This document shows positions 53,698-62,171 of a stretch of 64,000 bases of DNA, in pieces. The notes under the pieces are model-generated. The model was not told the origin of the DNA. It was given only the letters and a program-made list of their open reading frames with translations, and did no database searches. Each line of letters begins with the position of its first letter. The first letter of the stretch is position 1. The DNA is from G965233625 sp965233625 (GTDB lineage Bacteria > Planctomycetota > Planctomycetia > Pirellulales > Pirellulaceae): contig OZ247499.1 in assembly GCA_965233625.1 (NCBI GenBank), positions 4,588,001 to 4,652,000 on the forward strand, given 5' to 3'. The position numbers and the translations under genes are program-made.

Positions 53698-54435
53698 TCA
53701 CAACACTTCAATCTGCCATGCCTGTAGATCAAGCACCGGGGCGATGTTGAATTTGTCGAGTGTTGCCGCAATCTCGATATCGGCCGCGTAACCCAGCCGG
53801 ATGAGGTTCCTTCCGCCGCGGCTTTCGCGCAGTGCGGCGGTCACCCGTGCGGTTGAAGTGTCTTGTCCAACTGCGTCCCGCCAGGCGGCCGCCGCGATGG
53901 CGGCTTGATCGTTGAGCGTGTGGCTGGTGTCCGCTTGTGAAAAATAATGGGCGATGGCGCCTGCCAGCAGCACATCTTCACGGGTGATCTCGCCATTGGT
54001 GCCTGCACAAAGCAGGTGCACATTTTCATCGCCCGAGACGGCGTTACACACGGCCGTGAAGTTGACAAACGCCCCGGTCAGCACGCGGCGGGCCTGGCGG
54101 CAGAGCATCATCGCGGAGGTGCCATTGGTGGTGGTGAACACAACGGTGCGGCCCGCGACATTCGCCGGTGTGTAGTCGCGCGGAGAGTTGCTGTAATCGA
54201 ACCCCTCGATCGGAACGCCGCCACGTTCGCCGCCCAGCACGGCGCCGTCGATCTCCGCGGCACACGCGCGGGCCTGCTCCACTTCCAGGCACGGAATCAC
54301 CCGCGTCGCGCCCGCCGCCAGCGCATGGGCGATGGTCGTCGTGGCCCGCAGCACATCGATCACGACGACGGTTCCGCCGGCGAGGTCTTCTTCCGAAGTC
54401 AGCGCCGGAAGCAAATGAACGTGAAGCTGCATCAC
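53698..54435 (-). CDS. comB: 2-phosphosulfolactate phosphatase ComB
   Basis: A 245-residue ComB family enzyme that removes phosphate from 2-phosphosulfolactate to give 3-sulfolactate, first described in methanogen coenzyme M synthesis and found in many bacteria. Signatures: VVVIDVLRATTTIAHALAAGA near the start, GGERGGVPIEGFDYSNSP near 68, and TTTNGTSAM near 105. No comA, comC or other sulfolactate gene is nearby. Its ATG overlaps the DinB stop by four bases. The substrate is inferred from family only. Confidence 0.92.
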   Translation of the reverse strand: MMQLHVHLLPALTSEEDLAGGTVVVIDVLRATTTIAHALAAGATRVIPCLEVEQARACAAEIDGAVLGGERGGVPIEGFDYSNSPRDYTPANVAGRTVVFTTTNGTSAMMLCRQARRVLTGAFVNFTAVCNAVSGDENVHLLCAGTNGEITREDVLLAGAIAHYFSQADTSHTLNDQAAIAAAAWRDAVGQDTSTARVTAALRESRGGRNLIRLGYAADIEIAATLDKFNIAPVLDLQAWQIEVL

Positions 54436-54935
54436 CGCACCGGTTCTTTACCAAGCGCCCGTCGCAGCATACCGATCTGGCCGGCGTGAATCATCTCGTG
54501 GTGCGAACAGAACAGCAGGCAGCCCATGCACGTCGGCGTTGCCGCATAGGGCATCTCCACCGCCGTATCCAGTTGCTCACGCGTGAAGGTTGGCGCCTCG
54601 GCCATGGCGGCGTCGTAAACGCGGTCGAAGACGTCGCGGATCTCTTCTGCCGAAGGCGATTTCTCGCCCGGCGGCTGCGCGGTGGTTCCGCGGCTGAACA
54701 TCTTCCGCATGTTGTTGGGCATCAACTGCCGGTCCTCGGTCGTCCGGCCACGGATGCGGAACAGCATCAATCCGTACTGCGCCATCGCCAGATGCCCAAC
54801 CTGCCAAGCCACATGCGTCGGCAGACCTTCGGGCTGCGTGTACCACAATTCCAGATCAATATCTTCCAGCAGCGTCTTCGTATAATGCCGCGCGAATTCA
54901 ATCTGCTTCAGCGCAAGCTGCAAATCTTCAAACAT
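54432..54935 (-). CDS. DinB-family protein
   Basis: A 167-residue DinB/YfiT-like four-helix bundle, a family of metal-dependent enzymes and bacillithiol/mycothiol-type S-transferases. Metal-binding His candidates are WQVGHLAMAQYG (near residue 47) and HHEMIHAGQIGMLRR near the C-terminus. The ATG at 54935 gives the usual N-terminus (MFEDLQLALKQIEFAR); an upstream frame to 55004 adds 23 atypical residues. It overlaps comB and both form an operon. Substrate unknown. Confidence 0.85.
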   Translation of the reverse strand: MFEDLQLALKQIEFARHYTKTLLEDIDLELWYTQPEGLPTHVAWQVGHLAMAQYGLMLFRIRGRTTEDRQLMPNNMRKMFSRGTTAQPPGEKSPSAEEIRDVFDRVYDAAMAEAPTFTREQLDTAVEMPYAATPTCMGCLLFCSHHEMIHAGQIGMLRRALGKEPVR

Positions 54936-55132
54936 AGATGAATACCGGTTGCGATTTCCTATCGGATTGAAGCGGTTCACCACCGCTCTGCACTCCGGCC
55001 GCATTGTAGCAGCTTCCCCGGAAACAGAACGCCTTACGTGCGCGGTCGTGCTGCACGGGACAATATCATGGAGACACGTTCGAATAGCCGTTAGAGTGTT
55101 GACGGCAACTCCTCACAAATCAAAGGGCGAAC

Positions 55133-56056
55133 ATGTCCGGTCGCGTTATCACACTGTGTCGTTTTTCAGTAGCTGTTGGATGGATCGTCTGCGCGTCTAT
55201 CGCCATTCTCTTCACGGGCTGTTCTTCCCCACAGGGATTAACGAAGTTAGACACGCTGCTGATCTATGAATTTGAACCCCTGGAAGCCGGGCTCAGCAGC
55301 GACGAGATCGAAGCCAGCGTGCTGCGACGTCTCGACAGTTCTGGCAGCCTTGGCCTGCAGGTAAATTGCATCGAGCCAACGAAGCTGGAAATCGTCGTGC
55401 CAGGGAACAGCTACGGCGCCGTGGCACAGTGCAAAGCGTTAATGCGCAGCACGGGAGAGCTTCAGATGCACATGGTGGCTCAGCGCAGTACGGACTCGGA
55501 TCTGGTGGAGCCTGCAAGGGCCTTAAGCGACGATGAGAACCTGGTGATTGTGGATGGCAAAACCGTGGCCTCCTGGGTTCCCCTGGCAGCCGATAGCAAC
55601 GGGCTCCCGCTGGCAGACGACAACCGCCCCTTTGCACCGCGTTATAAATTCGCGGGCGTTAGTATGACGGCGAATGTTGTCCGGCTGGTCGACGACGTGC
55701 ACCACGTGCTTTTGATCCACAGCCAAAGCGATATCGACAACCGCCACTTCGCCTCGATCTCCAAGAGTGTCGACGTCAACGGTCAGCCCGCGATCAACTT
55801 TTCAATGACAGCCGCCGGCGCGGCGCGCATCAAGAGATTGACTTCTGCGAATCTCGACAAGCAGATGGCAATCATCTTCGACGGCGAGCTGATCACCGCA
55901 CCCGTCATTCGATCCGCCATTGGCGGTGAGGGAATGATCACAGGCAACTTCACGCAACGCGAAATCGACTTCATGCATCAAGCCCTGCAAGCGACCGAGA
56001 TGCCCATCAAGATTCTGGGCGAACCAGATTCGAAGGCGATTGAAAGTCCGGAGTAA
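55133..56056 (+). CDS. Lipoprotein with a SecD P1-head-like domain
   Basis: A 307-residue lipoprotein: lipobox AILFTGCSS with Cys near residue 30. The remainder resembles the periplasmic SecDF P1 region: an N-terminal base-like part (VNCIEPTKLEIVVPG, CKALMRSTGELQMHMVA) and the conserved head strands FSMTAAGAARIKRLTSANL, MAIIFDGELITAPVIRSAIGG and ITGNFTQREIDF. SecD's twelve membrane helices are absent. In SecDF this head helps pull preproteins across; here it is a free, membrane-anchored domain with unknown partner. Monocistronic; an orphan gene follows. Confidence 0.8.
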   Translation: MSGRVITLCRFSVAVGWIVCASIAILFTGCSSPQGLTKLDTLLIYEFEPLEAGLSSDEIEASVLRRLDSSGSLGLQVNCIEPTKLEIVVPGNSYGAVAQCKALMRSTGELQMHMVAQRSTDSDLVEPARALSDDENLVIVDGKTVASWVPLAADSNGLPLADDNRPFAPRYKFAGVSMTANVVRLVDDVHHVLLIHSQSDIDNRHFASISKSVDVNGQPAINFSMTAAGAARIKRLTSANLDKQMAIIFDGELITAPVIRSAIGGEGMITGNFTQREIDFMHQALQATEMPIKILGEPDSKAIESPE

Positions 56057-56097
56057 GCATTGGAGCATTCCTGGCGGACCAACGAGGATTGACCTTA

Positions 56098-56736
56098 ATG
56101 AACAGCTACGACTATCGGACATTGTGGCAAGAGGCGAAAGAAATGCGATCCTGGCAGATCGCTGCGATTTGCGCTGTTTGCGGGGAGAAAATCAGCCCAA
56201 TCGTGAGGTTTCTTGGTCTCCCTGAAACCTCATCGCTGGCGCGAGAATGCGTTGACTTCGCGTGGTCCGCCGTAACGAATGCCAGCCCTGACATTGAGGA
56301 AGGCGAACGTTTGATTGAAGCCTTGCATTCGACCCCAGAATGGAAGTGTGAATTACCCGACAGCCTGCCACTCGTGGTCGCGCGATCACTCAGTTTTTCA
56401 AAGTTTGCAGTGGACGGTGTAATAACCGCATCAAACTCAAGTAAAGCTGACAACGTAGGTTTCTCAACGATTCTAGATACAGCGGAGCTTTTCGACTTAG
56501 CAATCGACCAACAATCCGCAAGGGATAAGGGCGGGGAGACACTTGTCGAAGCAGAAAAAGTGTCGCAGTTGTCGGTAATGAAGATATTGAGGCGCCACAC
56601 ACAACCATCCGTGGAAATCGTGAGAGCACTTCGTCAGGAAGCTAGTGCGATCTCTAGTCTCTTTGAAACGAATCTTCCCGTTTATTGTTCTCACTACCTG
56701 TCCTGTCTAATCCGGACGGCGAGAACTTCTCAGTAA
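56098..56736 (+). CDS. Hypothetical protein, AT-richer orphan
   Basis: A 212-residue mostly helical protein with no signal peptide (FRLG-type CAVCGEKISPIVRFL near the start, LPLVVARSLSFSKFAVDGVI in the middle). I see no recognised family. Base composition is AT-richer than that of the lipoprotein gene upstream. The ATG at 56098 is preferred; an in-frame TTG nine bases upstream would add three residues. It is the first of three small genes here that look like lineage-specific or acquired genes. Confidence 0.5.
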   Translation: MNSYDYRTLWQEAKEMRSWQIAAICAVCGEKISPIVRFLGLPETSSLARECVDFAWSAVTNASPDIEEGERLIEALHSTPEWKCELPDSLPLVVARSLSFSKFAVDGVITASNSSKADNVGFSTILDTAELFDLAIDQQSARDKGGETLVEAEKVSQLSVMKILRRHTQPSVEIVRALRQEASAISSLFETNLPVYCSHYLSCLIRTARTSQ

Positions 56737-56752
56737 CCGCTCCAGGTAAGCC

Positions 56753-57139
56753 TTAATTCACCCAGCGGCACAGCCCGTCCGCCCCCGGCTGGATCCGCTG
56801 CGATTCCTCCACCGCGTGGGCGTACAGATAGGTAGACGCCGTCACGCTGCCCGCCGTAGTATCGCAATGAATCTCTACCCGGCGATACAGATCATCCTCG
56901 GCGCCGGCGTATCCTTCAATCTCATCCAGCACCGCATTGGTCGCCGCCAGATGCTCCGCCGCAATATGCCAGATTTCGCCCGCCACGCGGTCATCACCCG
57001 CCGTCATCCCCGGATAAGAACCCAGGTCATACAACGCACCACGCGCCTCCGCCCGCTCAACCTTCAAAGCCGCATGCGGCCACAACGCCGCCCGGCAGCC
57101 ATCCCGCATCAACGTTCCGTAAACAAAGAAAAGCGGCAT
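56753..57139 (-). CDS. Gamma-glutamylcyclotransferase-like (GGCT) protein
   Basis: A 128-residue GGCT-fold protein. The nucleotide/glutamyl-binding start is PLFFVYGTLMRDGC, the acid/base Glu is in VLDEIEGY (near residue 72), and the family turns are LGSYPGMTAGDD and GEIWHI. The fold cleaves gamma-glutamyl or similar amines to 5-oxoproline. The ATG at 57139 is preferred: an upstream in-frame ATG at 57220 would add 27 residues that fall into a 166-bp inverted repeat and read as low-quality sequence. Monocistronic. Confidence 0.8.
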   Translation of the reverse strand: MPLFFVYGTLMRDGCRAALWPHAALKVERAEARGALYDLGSYPGMTAGDDRVAGEIWHIAAEHLAATNAVLDEIEGYAGAEDDLYRRVEIHCDTTAGSVTASTYLYAHAVEESQRIQPGADGLCRWVN

Positions 57140-57151
57140 AAAATCAAACCC

Positions 57152-57317
57152 GTAGGGCATGCTCCGCATGCCTTCCCTCGACCAGTTGTTAATCAATACT
57201 CTCTCAATTTCACCGCACATCTCAACGGCATATAAAACAGAGGCTAGTGCGACGACCTGTCTCGGTTTTGTATTGGCCTAAACTCGATCCAAGGAAGGCA
57301 TGCGAAGCATGCCCTAC
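57152..57317. repeat. 166-bp inverted-repeat element
   Basis: Arms of 25 bases (57152-57176 and 57293-57317) match at 24 positions; the core is GCATGCTCCGCATGCC on one side and GGCATGCGAAGCATGC on the other. Each arm is itself palindromic around GCATGC. It lies immediately 5' of the GGCT-like gene and could be a MITE or a cruciform. Confidence 0.75.
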
Positions 57318-57536
57318 CAAATGCTAGGCGGAAACACGTGACCAACTTCTCCAAAGTACGGTTGCACGGTCGGGCGAAGTCACAACGGTCAATGCTGTGC
57401 GGTTGTAGTGGCGTTCCAAATGCAACAATTGGTATGCCGACAATTCGATAAGAAATGTCCCTACTGAATCTTCATCCTTGATCGCACTTTTGGAAGCGTG
57501 TGGTCATTTGATTCCCGTCGTCAATGAGTGAAAATA
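57318..57536. other. Intergenic region, nothing recognised
   Basis: The stretch between the inverted repeat and the Imm1-like gene contains no gene. I see no clear promoter box. Confidence 0.35.
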
Positions 57537-57944
57537 ATGTCCGATAATTCCAAAGAAGCAATTCTACTTTCAGTGGACTACTATGAGGGTGCCAACAATC
57601 ACGCAATTGAATTCGAATCCCCTTCAAATAGCATCGTTGCAGAACAGCTGCAAAAACTCGATGGTGGCAACAGGTCTAGTCTGTGCATCGAAAAGGCCAA
57701 TGGCGACGTCTTTTGTGTAGGTGGCGGCCCTACAAGATTTCATATTAGTGTTACAGTTGGTGATGATATATTTCTCATTTTCGATTCCACTCTCGGCAAT
57801 AACTCAGAAACGCTCGTCATAGGGGCGATCAAAACACCCATTCCTTCATGCCACGTTGTTGATCGACCCACTGCCCTAAAGACGGCGTTGCATTTTATTG
57901 AAGGTGGAACGTTGGACGAATCATTGCAATGGAAGCAATCGTAA
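57537..57944 (+). CDS. Imm1-like immunity family protein candidate
   Basis: A 135-residue AT-rich protein. The pattern GGGPTRFHISVTVGDDIFLIF, here quoted in part as FHISVTVGDDIFLI, with the preceding DVFCVGGGPTR recalls the Imm1 immunity-protein family, whose members neutralise contact-dependent or polymorphic toxins. No toxin gene is adjacent. The ATG at 57537 is preferred over an in-frame GTG nine bases upstream. It is flanked by repeats and unrelated genes, so an orphan or acquired immunity gene is plausible, but the assignment is by eye. Confidence 0.45.
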   Translation: MSDNSKEAILLSVDYYEGANNHAIEFESPSNSIVAEQLQKLDGGNRSSLCIEKANGDVFCVGGGPTRFHISVTVGDDIFLIFDSTLGNNSETLVIGAIKTPIPSCHVVDRPTALKTALHFIEGGTLDESLQWKQS

Positions 57945-57952
57945 ATCTACCC

Positions 57953-60805
57953 CTAAATCCGCAGGCCCATCGGTAACGCCTCGCCGAAGACCTGGCCTTG
58001 TTCTTCGCGTTCTAATTCGCCGCCTTCGCGGACGAGGGTGATGTAGTGGGTGGGGGCGTTGTTGTCTTCTAGCCAGTCGGCTGTCTCCTGCCGGAGGTTG
58101 CCTGGCAGGTCGCGGTAGCGGTCGCCGGTGGCGCGGGCCATCTGCATGACGGCGAAGTGATCCATCTCGGCGGCTTTGGTGTCGTTCATAATCGCTTCCA
58201 GCCACCGCGCGGCGACGTTGCCAGGCGCGACCGTGTTGAGCGGACCGTAGACGGGCACGCGTTGCCCCAACCGCCCGATGGCCCAGAGCATGGCGGGCCG
58301 CACCGGCTGCATCTTTTTGCGGGAATAGATTTCCATCAGCATGTTGCCCAGCTCCACCTTGGTGCTGACCGGCAGCAGTTCCAGCGAACCCAACAGCCGC
58401 CACACTTCGTGCGATTCCTGCGGCGTGAAGCTCTGATCGGCAGCGCCGCCACGGCCCGTTGTCAGGCGGCGGTGCAGACCACGAACGGGCGCGATCAGCG
58501 GTTCGGCAATCGCTTTCTGCTGTCCGGCCGAAAGCCCCCCTGCGATGCGGCGCCAGAGAATCAGCGATTCCGTGCGGGTCGAGCCGGCGCCGTGCCGCAG
58601 CTTGCCTTGCACGTTCCGCCAGGTTTCAGCCACCCGCCAGTCATCCACGGCCAGCCCATATCCCGGCCGCAGCGCGTAACCGGCCAGGTTCAACCACCGC
58701 GCCTCATGCGCGGGGCTCTTGCGGCGGCCGTCCTGCAAATCCAATAACGCTTCCCAGATGCGCCGCAGCAGCGACGTAGGCCATTCTGCACGTGATGCGT
58801 CGAGCGCGGCGGCCAGCTCTTTCATCAGCTTGCCCGGCTTGGCTTCTCCTTCCGGGGCGAAGACATCTTCCAGCAACTGACGGCAGGCAAGCCACTGCTG
58901 TTCATCGACCATGCCTTCAATCTCGGCAGCCGATTCGTGGGCGTCCATATCCGTCTGCGTGGCGGATCGCACATCGAATTGCAGGCGCCAGCTACGGTCG
59001 CCGGCCGCTTCGCTGCACCATAGATCGACGGTGCCAATTTCTGTCAGTCGCGAATGCAGGTGCACGGCAATTTCGCCCCGCTCACTTTTCCGCTGCGTCT
59101 TGAGTACGGTGCGAACCGGCGGCAATGGCCGCATCTGTTCCAGGTCCACCGGCGCCAGTTCGCCCGCGGCATCGGTCAACCGCGTGCTGGAAACAAACAG
59201 CGGAAACTCCACCGGCTGCGAAACCTGTAGATGGAAGTCGCGTTCCTGCAGACTGATTTCCTGACCCGGCTCGGCATTGCCCGGCGCCACACATACGGCC
59301 TGCGGCGGATCGCTCTGCACGCCGATGTAGTACGAACGCGCCAGGCTCGCGGCGATACGCACGCCTTCACCCCGCCGCACCATGCCGTAGTAGGCGGCGC
59401 CCTGAGCCACGGCCAGATACAACTGCTCGTTATCCAGCACCTGCGGCGTCCACGGTTTTCCTTCTGGAGAGAACCATTGCTCCATACATGTCACAAGCTG
59501 GTTGCGGATGCTGGCCGACTCCATCAGGCCGCCGTTGAACAGAACAATGTCCGGCCGCGCCGGATCGAAGTCTGCATCCTGCTCGATATCCTCCATCGCC
59601 ACGTGGCGGTGCGCCGTGAGGAAGGCGGCCAGGTAACGAGTGATGCCGGCGTCGGGTGCGTAAGGCAGGCCGAACTCCTGGAATCCGGATGACCGCGTCT
59701 GCGGTTTGCTGTCGAGCGGCGTTTCCGGGAAGAAGCCTTCGACCAGCACCTGCATCGCTTCTTCGCGGGTGACTTCCACATTCACACCGCCGCCGATCAG
59801 CTTGGAGCCGGAGCCGGGCAGATTGATCTTCATTGAAGGCGGGGCGTCGTCCACCAGCAGCGTTTCTTTCGCCTGCCGGCAGCGCCGCACCAGGACGTCC
59901 CACTGCCGGGGCTGCAACTTGCCGCCGGGCGTGATTTTCTGCTCCAGATAACCCGCCAGCGCGAGGTCCAGATTATCGCCGCCCAGAATCAGATGATCGC
60001 CGACTGCCACGCGGTGAAACTGAATCTTGTGCGTATCGCCGGTATCCACTTCCGCACTGCGCCGCACGCGGATGAGCGTGAAGTCGCTGGTGCCGCCGCC
60101 GATGTCGCAGATCAGAATTTTCTGGCCGGGGCGGACGTGTGTTTCCCAGTCGTCACTGTGGCGGTAGACCCACGAATAGAACGCCGCCTGCGGTTCTTCA
60201 ATCAGCACCACGCGTTTCAAACCGGCCAGCGCCGCCGCTTCCACCGTCAGTTCGCGGGCGACTTCATCGAACGAAGCGGGCAGCGTTAAGACGATATCCT
60301 GATCCGCCAGCGGCTGCCCTTTGAACGCCGCATCCCACGCGCTGCGGATGTGGTCCAGATAACGCGAAGCCGCTTCGACCGGCGACAGCTTCTCCACATC
60401 CGGCGCCCCGCGCCATGGCAGCAGACCCGCCGTGCGATCGACCCCGGTATGGCACAGCCAGGATTTAGCCGAAGCAATCATCCGCCCCGGCGCGGTCGCC
60501 CCCTGTTCCCGCGCGTACACGCCCGTGGCGTATTCCGGCTCCTGCTTATGCCAGGGCAACTTCAGGGCGCCGCCGGCCAGTTCACCATCGGCAGGCTGAT
60601 AGTGGAACGAAGGCAGCGTATCCCGGCTTTCGACCTCGCCCGGCGCCACCAGCTGCGGTACAGGCAGCACACGGATAGCCCACGGCGACTCCTCCGTATC
60701 CACATAGGTTACGGCCGAGTTCGTCGTTCCCAGATCAATCCCCACCACAAACCGGCTGGGGCGTTGATCAACAAGCGGATCAAAATCAGGTGCACTTTCA
60801 GACAT
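57953..60805 (-). CDS. Hsp70-like ATPase with C-terminal DUF3731
   Basis: A 950-residue Hsp70-family protein distinct from DnaK. The ATPase motifs are GIDLGTTNSAVTYVDTEES near residue 23, CDIGGGTSDFTLI near 248 and NGGLMESASI near 425. After a reduced substrate-like beta region (about 520-610) a long helical domain (DUF3731, about 640-950) replaces the DnaK lid; REG, GYALRPGYGLAVDDWR and LWAIGRLGQRVPVYG are its features. Such proteins occur beside other Hsp70-like genes in proteobacteria and planctomycetes with unknown client. No co-chaperone gene is adjacent. Convergent with the Imm1-like gene, divergent from the nuclease gene. Confidence 0.92.
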   Translation of the reverse strand: MSESAPDFDPLVDQRPSRFVVGIDLGTTNSAVTYVDTEESPWAIRVLPVPQLVAPGEVESRDTLPSFHYQPADGELAGGALKLPWHKQEPEYATGVYAREQGATAPGRMIASAKSWLCHTGVDRTAGLLPWRGAPDVEKLSPVEAASRYLDHIRSAWDAAFKGQPLADQDIVLTLPASFDEVARELTVEAAALAGLKRVVLIEEPQAAFYSWVYRHSDDWETHVRPGQKILICDIGGGTSDFTLIRVRRSAEVDTGDTHKIQFHRVAVGDHLILGGDNLDLALAGYLEQKITPGGKLQPRQWDVLVRRCRQAKETLLVDDAPPSMKINLPGSGSKLIGGGVNVEVTREEAMQVLVEGFFPETPLDSKPQTRSSGFQEFGLPYAPDAGITRYLAAFLTAHRHVAMEDIEQDADFDPARPDIVLFNGGLMESASIRNQLVTCMEQWFSPEGKPWTPQVLDNEQLYLAVAQGAAYYGMVRRGEGVRIAASLARSYYIGVQSDPPQAVCVAPGNAEPGQEISLQERDFHLQVSQPVEFPLFVSSTRLTDAAGELAPVDLEQMRPLPPVRTVLKTQRKSERGEIAVHLHSRLTEIGTVDLWCSEAAGDRSWRLQFDVRSATQTDMDAHESAAEIEGMVDEQQWLACRQLLEDVFAPEGEAKPGKLMKELAAALDASRAEWPTSLLRRIWEALLDLQDGRRKSPAHEARWLNLAGYALRPGYGLAVDDWRVAETWRNVQGKLRHGAGSTRTESLILWRRIAGGLSAGQQKAIAEPLIAPVRGLHRRLTTGRGGAADQSFTPQESHEVWRLLGSLELLPVSTKVELGNMLMEIYSRKKMQPVRPAMLWAIGRLGQRVPVYGPLNTVAPGNVAARWLEAIMNDTKAAEMDHFAVMQMARATGDRYRDLPGNLRQETADWLEDNNAPTHYITLVREGGELEREEQGQVFGEALPMGLRI

Positions 60806-61001
60806 GCGGTTATTTTAACCGCTGCGGAGACTCTGCCTACACTGTCTTGGCGTGCGGGTAGGCAAGTTTCGCTATGACGCAGGTTGTCGAACCGAGTGGT
60901 TTTTTTGTCATAAGCCATCGGCTATGTTTGTCGATTATCCGAAGCGACGCAGGCTAGGCGTAAGTCTGCGTTTTCACAACTATTCTGAAGTAGGGCATCG
61001 A

Positions 61002-62153
61002 ATGGACCTGATCGATAAGCTGCAAGACCTGGCAGCCAAAGCACCTAAGATGTTGGACAGCCTCGAAACCGAGGAAGCTACGAAAAACGCATTAGTCATG
61101 CCTTTGATTAACGCATTGGGTTACAACGTCTTTGATCCGACGGAAGTCGTACCCGAGTTCACCGCAGACGTCGGTGTAAAGCGAGGGGAGAAAGTTGACT
61201 ACGCCATCATGCAGGATGGCAAGCCGATTATCCTGTTCGAATGCAAGTCCGCGAAAGCAAATCTTGCGAAAGAACACGCATCTCAACTTTACCGCTATTT
61301 TTCCGTTACTGATGCGCGTTTCGCGATAATTACAAACGGCATAACGTATCGCGTTTTCTCTGACTTAGACGCTCCGAATAAGATGGACTCACGTCCATTT
61401 CTTGAGTTCTCTTTGCAGGACGTCAATCAGTCGCTCGCGAACGAATTAAAGAAATTCGCCAAAGAGACATTTGATTTAGATAGCATTCTCTCACGGGCGA
61501 GCGATCTCAAGTACACGCGTGGCATCAAGCAACTTCTCCTAGAGGAATGGACGAACCCTTCTGAAGATTTTGTCCGGCTCCTGGCTGCGAGGGTGTATCA
61601 AGGTCGTCTTACACAGGCAACCAAAGAGCAATTCGCCGAGATTGTGAAACGGGCCTTTCATGGATTCGTTAACGATCGAATCAAAGAAAGGTTTAAGTCG
61701 GCGCTCAAGAATGATGGTGTTGATACCTCTGACTTAGACACTGATGATACACCGATAAAAGAAGAGTCACCTGACGGCGTAATAACAACCGCAGATGAAC
61801 TTGAAGCTTATTACATCGTCAAATCAATCGTCCGTGAGACTGTCGACGCCAAGCGTGTCTTTATTAGAGATACGTTGAGCTACTGCGGTGTGTTGCTTGA
61901 CGATAACAACCGGCGGCCAATTTGCCGGATGTACTTCAACTCAGCGCAGAAATATCTCGGTATTCTTGATGAGAACAAGAATGTAACGCGACATCCAATT
62001 GGCAATTTGAACGAAATCTATAACTACGCCGACGCGTTAAAAGAAACAGTCGTCAGATACGACAATCCAAATACTTCCGTTGATGAAACAACTGACGAAA
62101 GTGTTGTCGATCCAGTTTCAGATTTAAACGACGAAACATCAGGTCAGCAATAG
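61002..62153 (+). CDS. Stand-alone HsdR N-terminal-like PD-(D/E)XK nuclease domain protein
   Basis: A 383-residue protein. Residues about 20-160 carry the type I restriction HsdR N-terminal nuclease fold: LGYNVFDPTEVVPEF, the catalytic KVDYAIM and FECKSAK (D and ExK), and the QLYRYF helix typical of the type I RQxxxY-like region. A second half (DELEAYYIVKSIV, RRPICRMYFNSAQKYLGI) is conserved in this single-domain family but uncharacterised. No hsdM or hsdS and no helicase domain is present, so it is not a complete type I system. The ATG at 61002 follows AAGTAGGG. AT-richer than its neighbours. Confidence 0.85.
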   Translation: MDLIDKLQDLAAKAPKMLDSLETEEATKNALVMPLINALGYNVFDPTEVVPEFTADVGVKRGEKVDYAIMQDGKPIILFECKSAKANLAKEHASQLYRYFSVTDARFAIITNGITYRVFSDLDAPNKMDSRPFLEFSLQDVNQSLANELKKFAKETFDLDSILSRASDLKYTRGIKQLLLEEWTNPSEDFVRLLAARVYQGRLTQATKEQFAEIVKRAFHGFVNDRIKERFKSALKNDGVDTSDLDTDDTPIKEESPDGVITTADELEAYYIVKSIVRETVDAKRVFIRDTLSYCGVLLDDNNRRPICRMYFNSAQKYLGILDENKNVTRHPIGNLNEIYNYADALKETVVRYDNPNTSVDETTDESVVDPVSDLNDETSGQQ

Positions 62154-62171
62154 CCTGAACTGCTGTCAACC

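Noticed and set aside
57140..57220. A 27-residue N-terminal extension of the GGCT-like protein
   Set aside because: The stretch falls in the inverted-repeat arm and the family N-terminus starts at the internal ATG at 57139.
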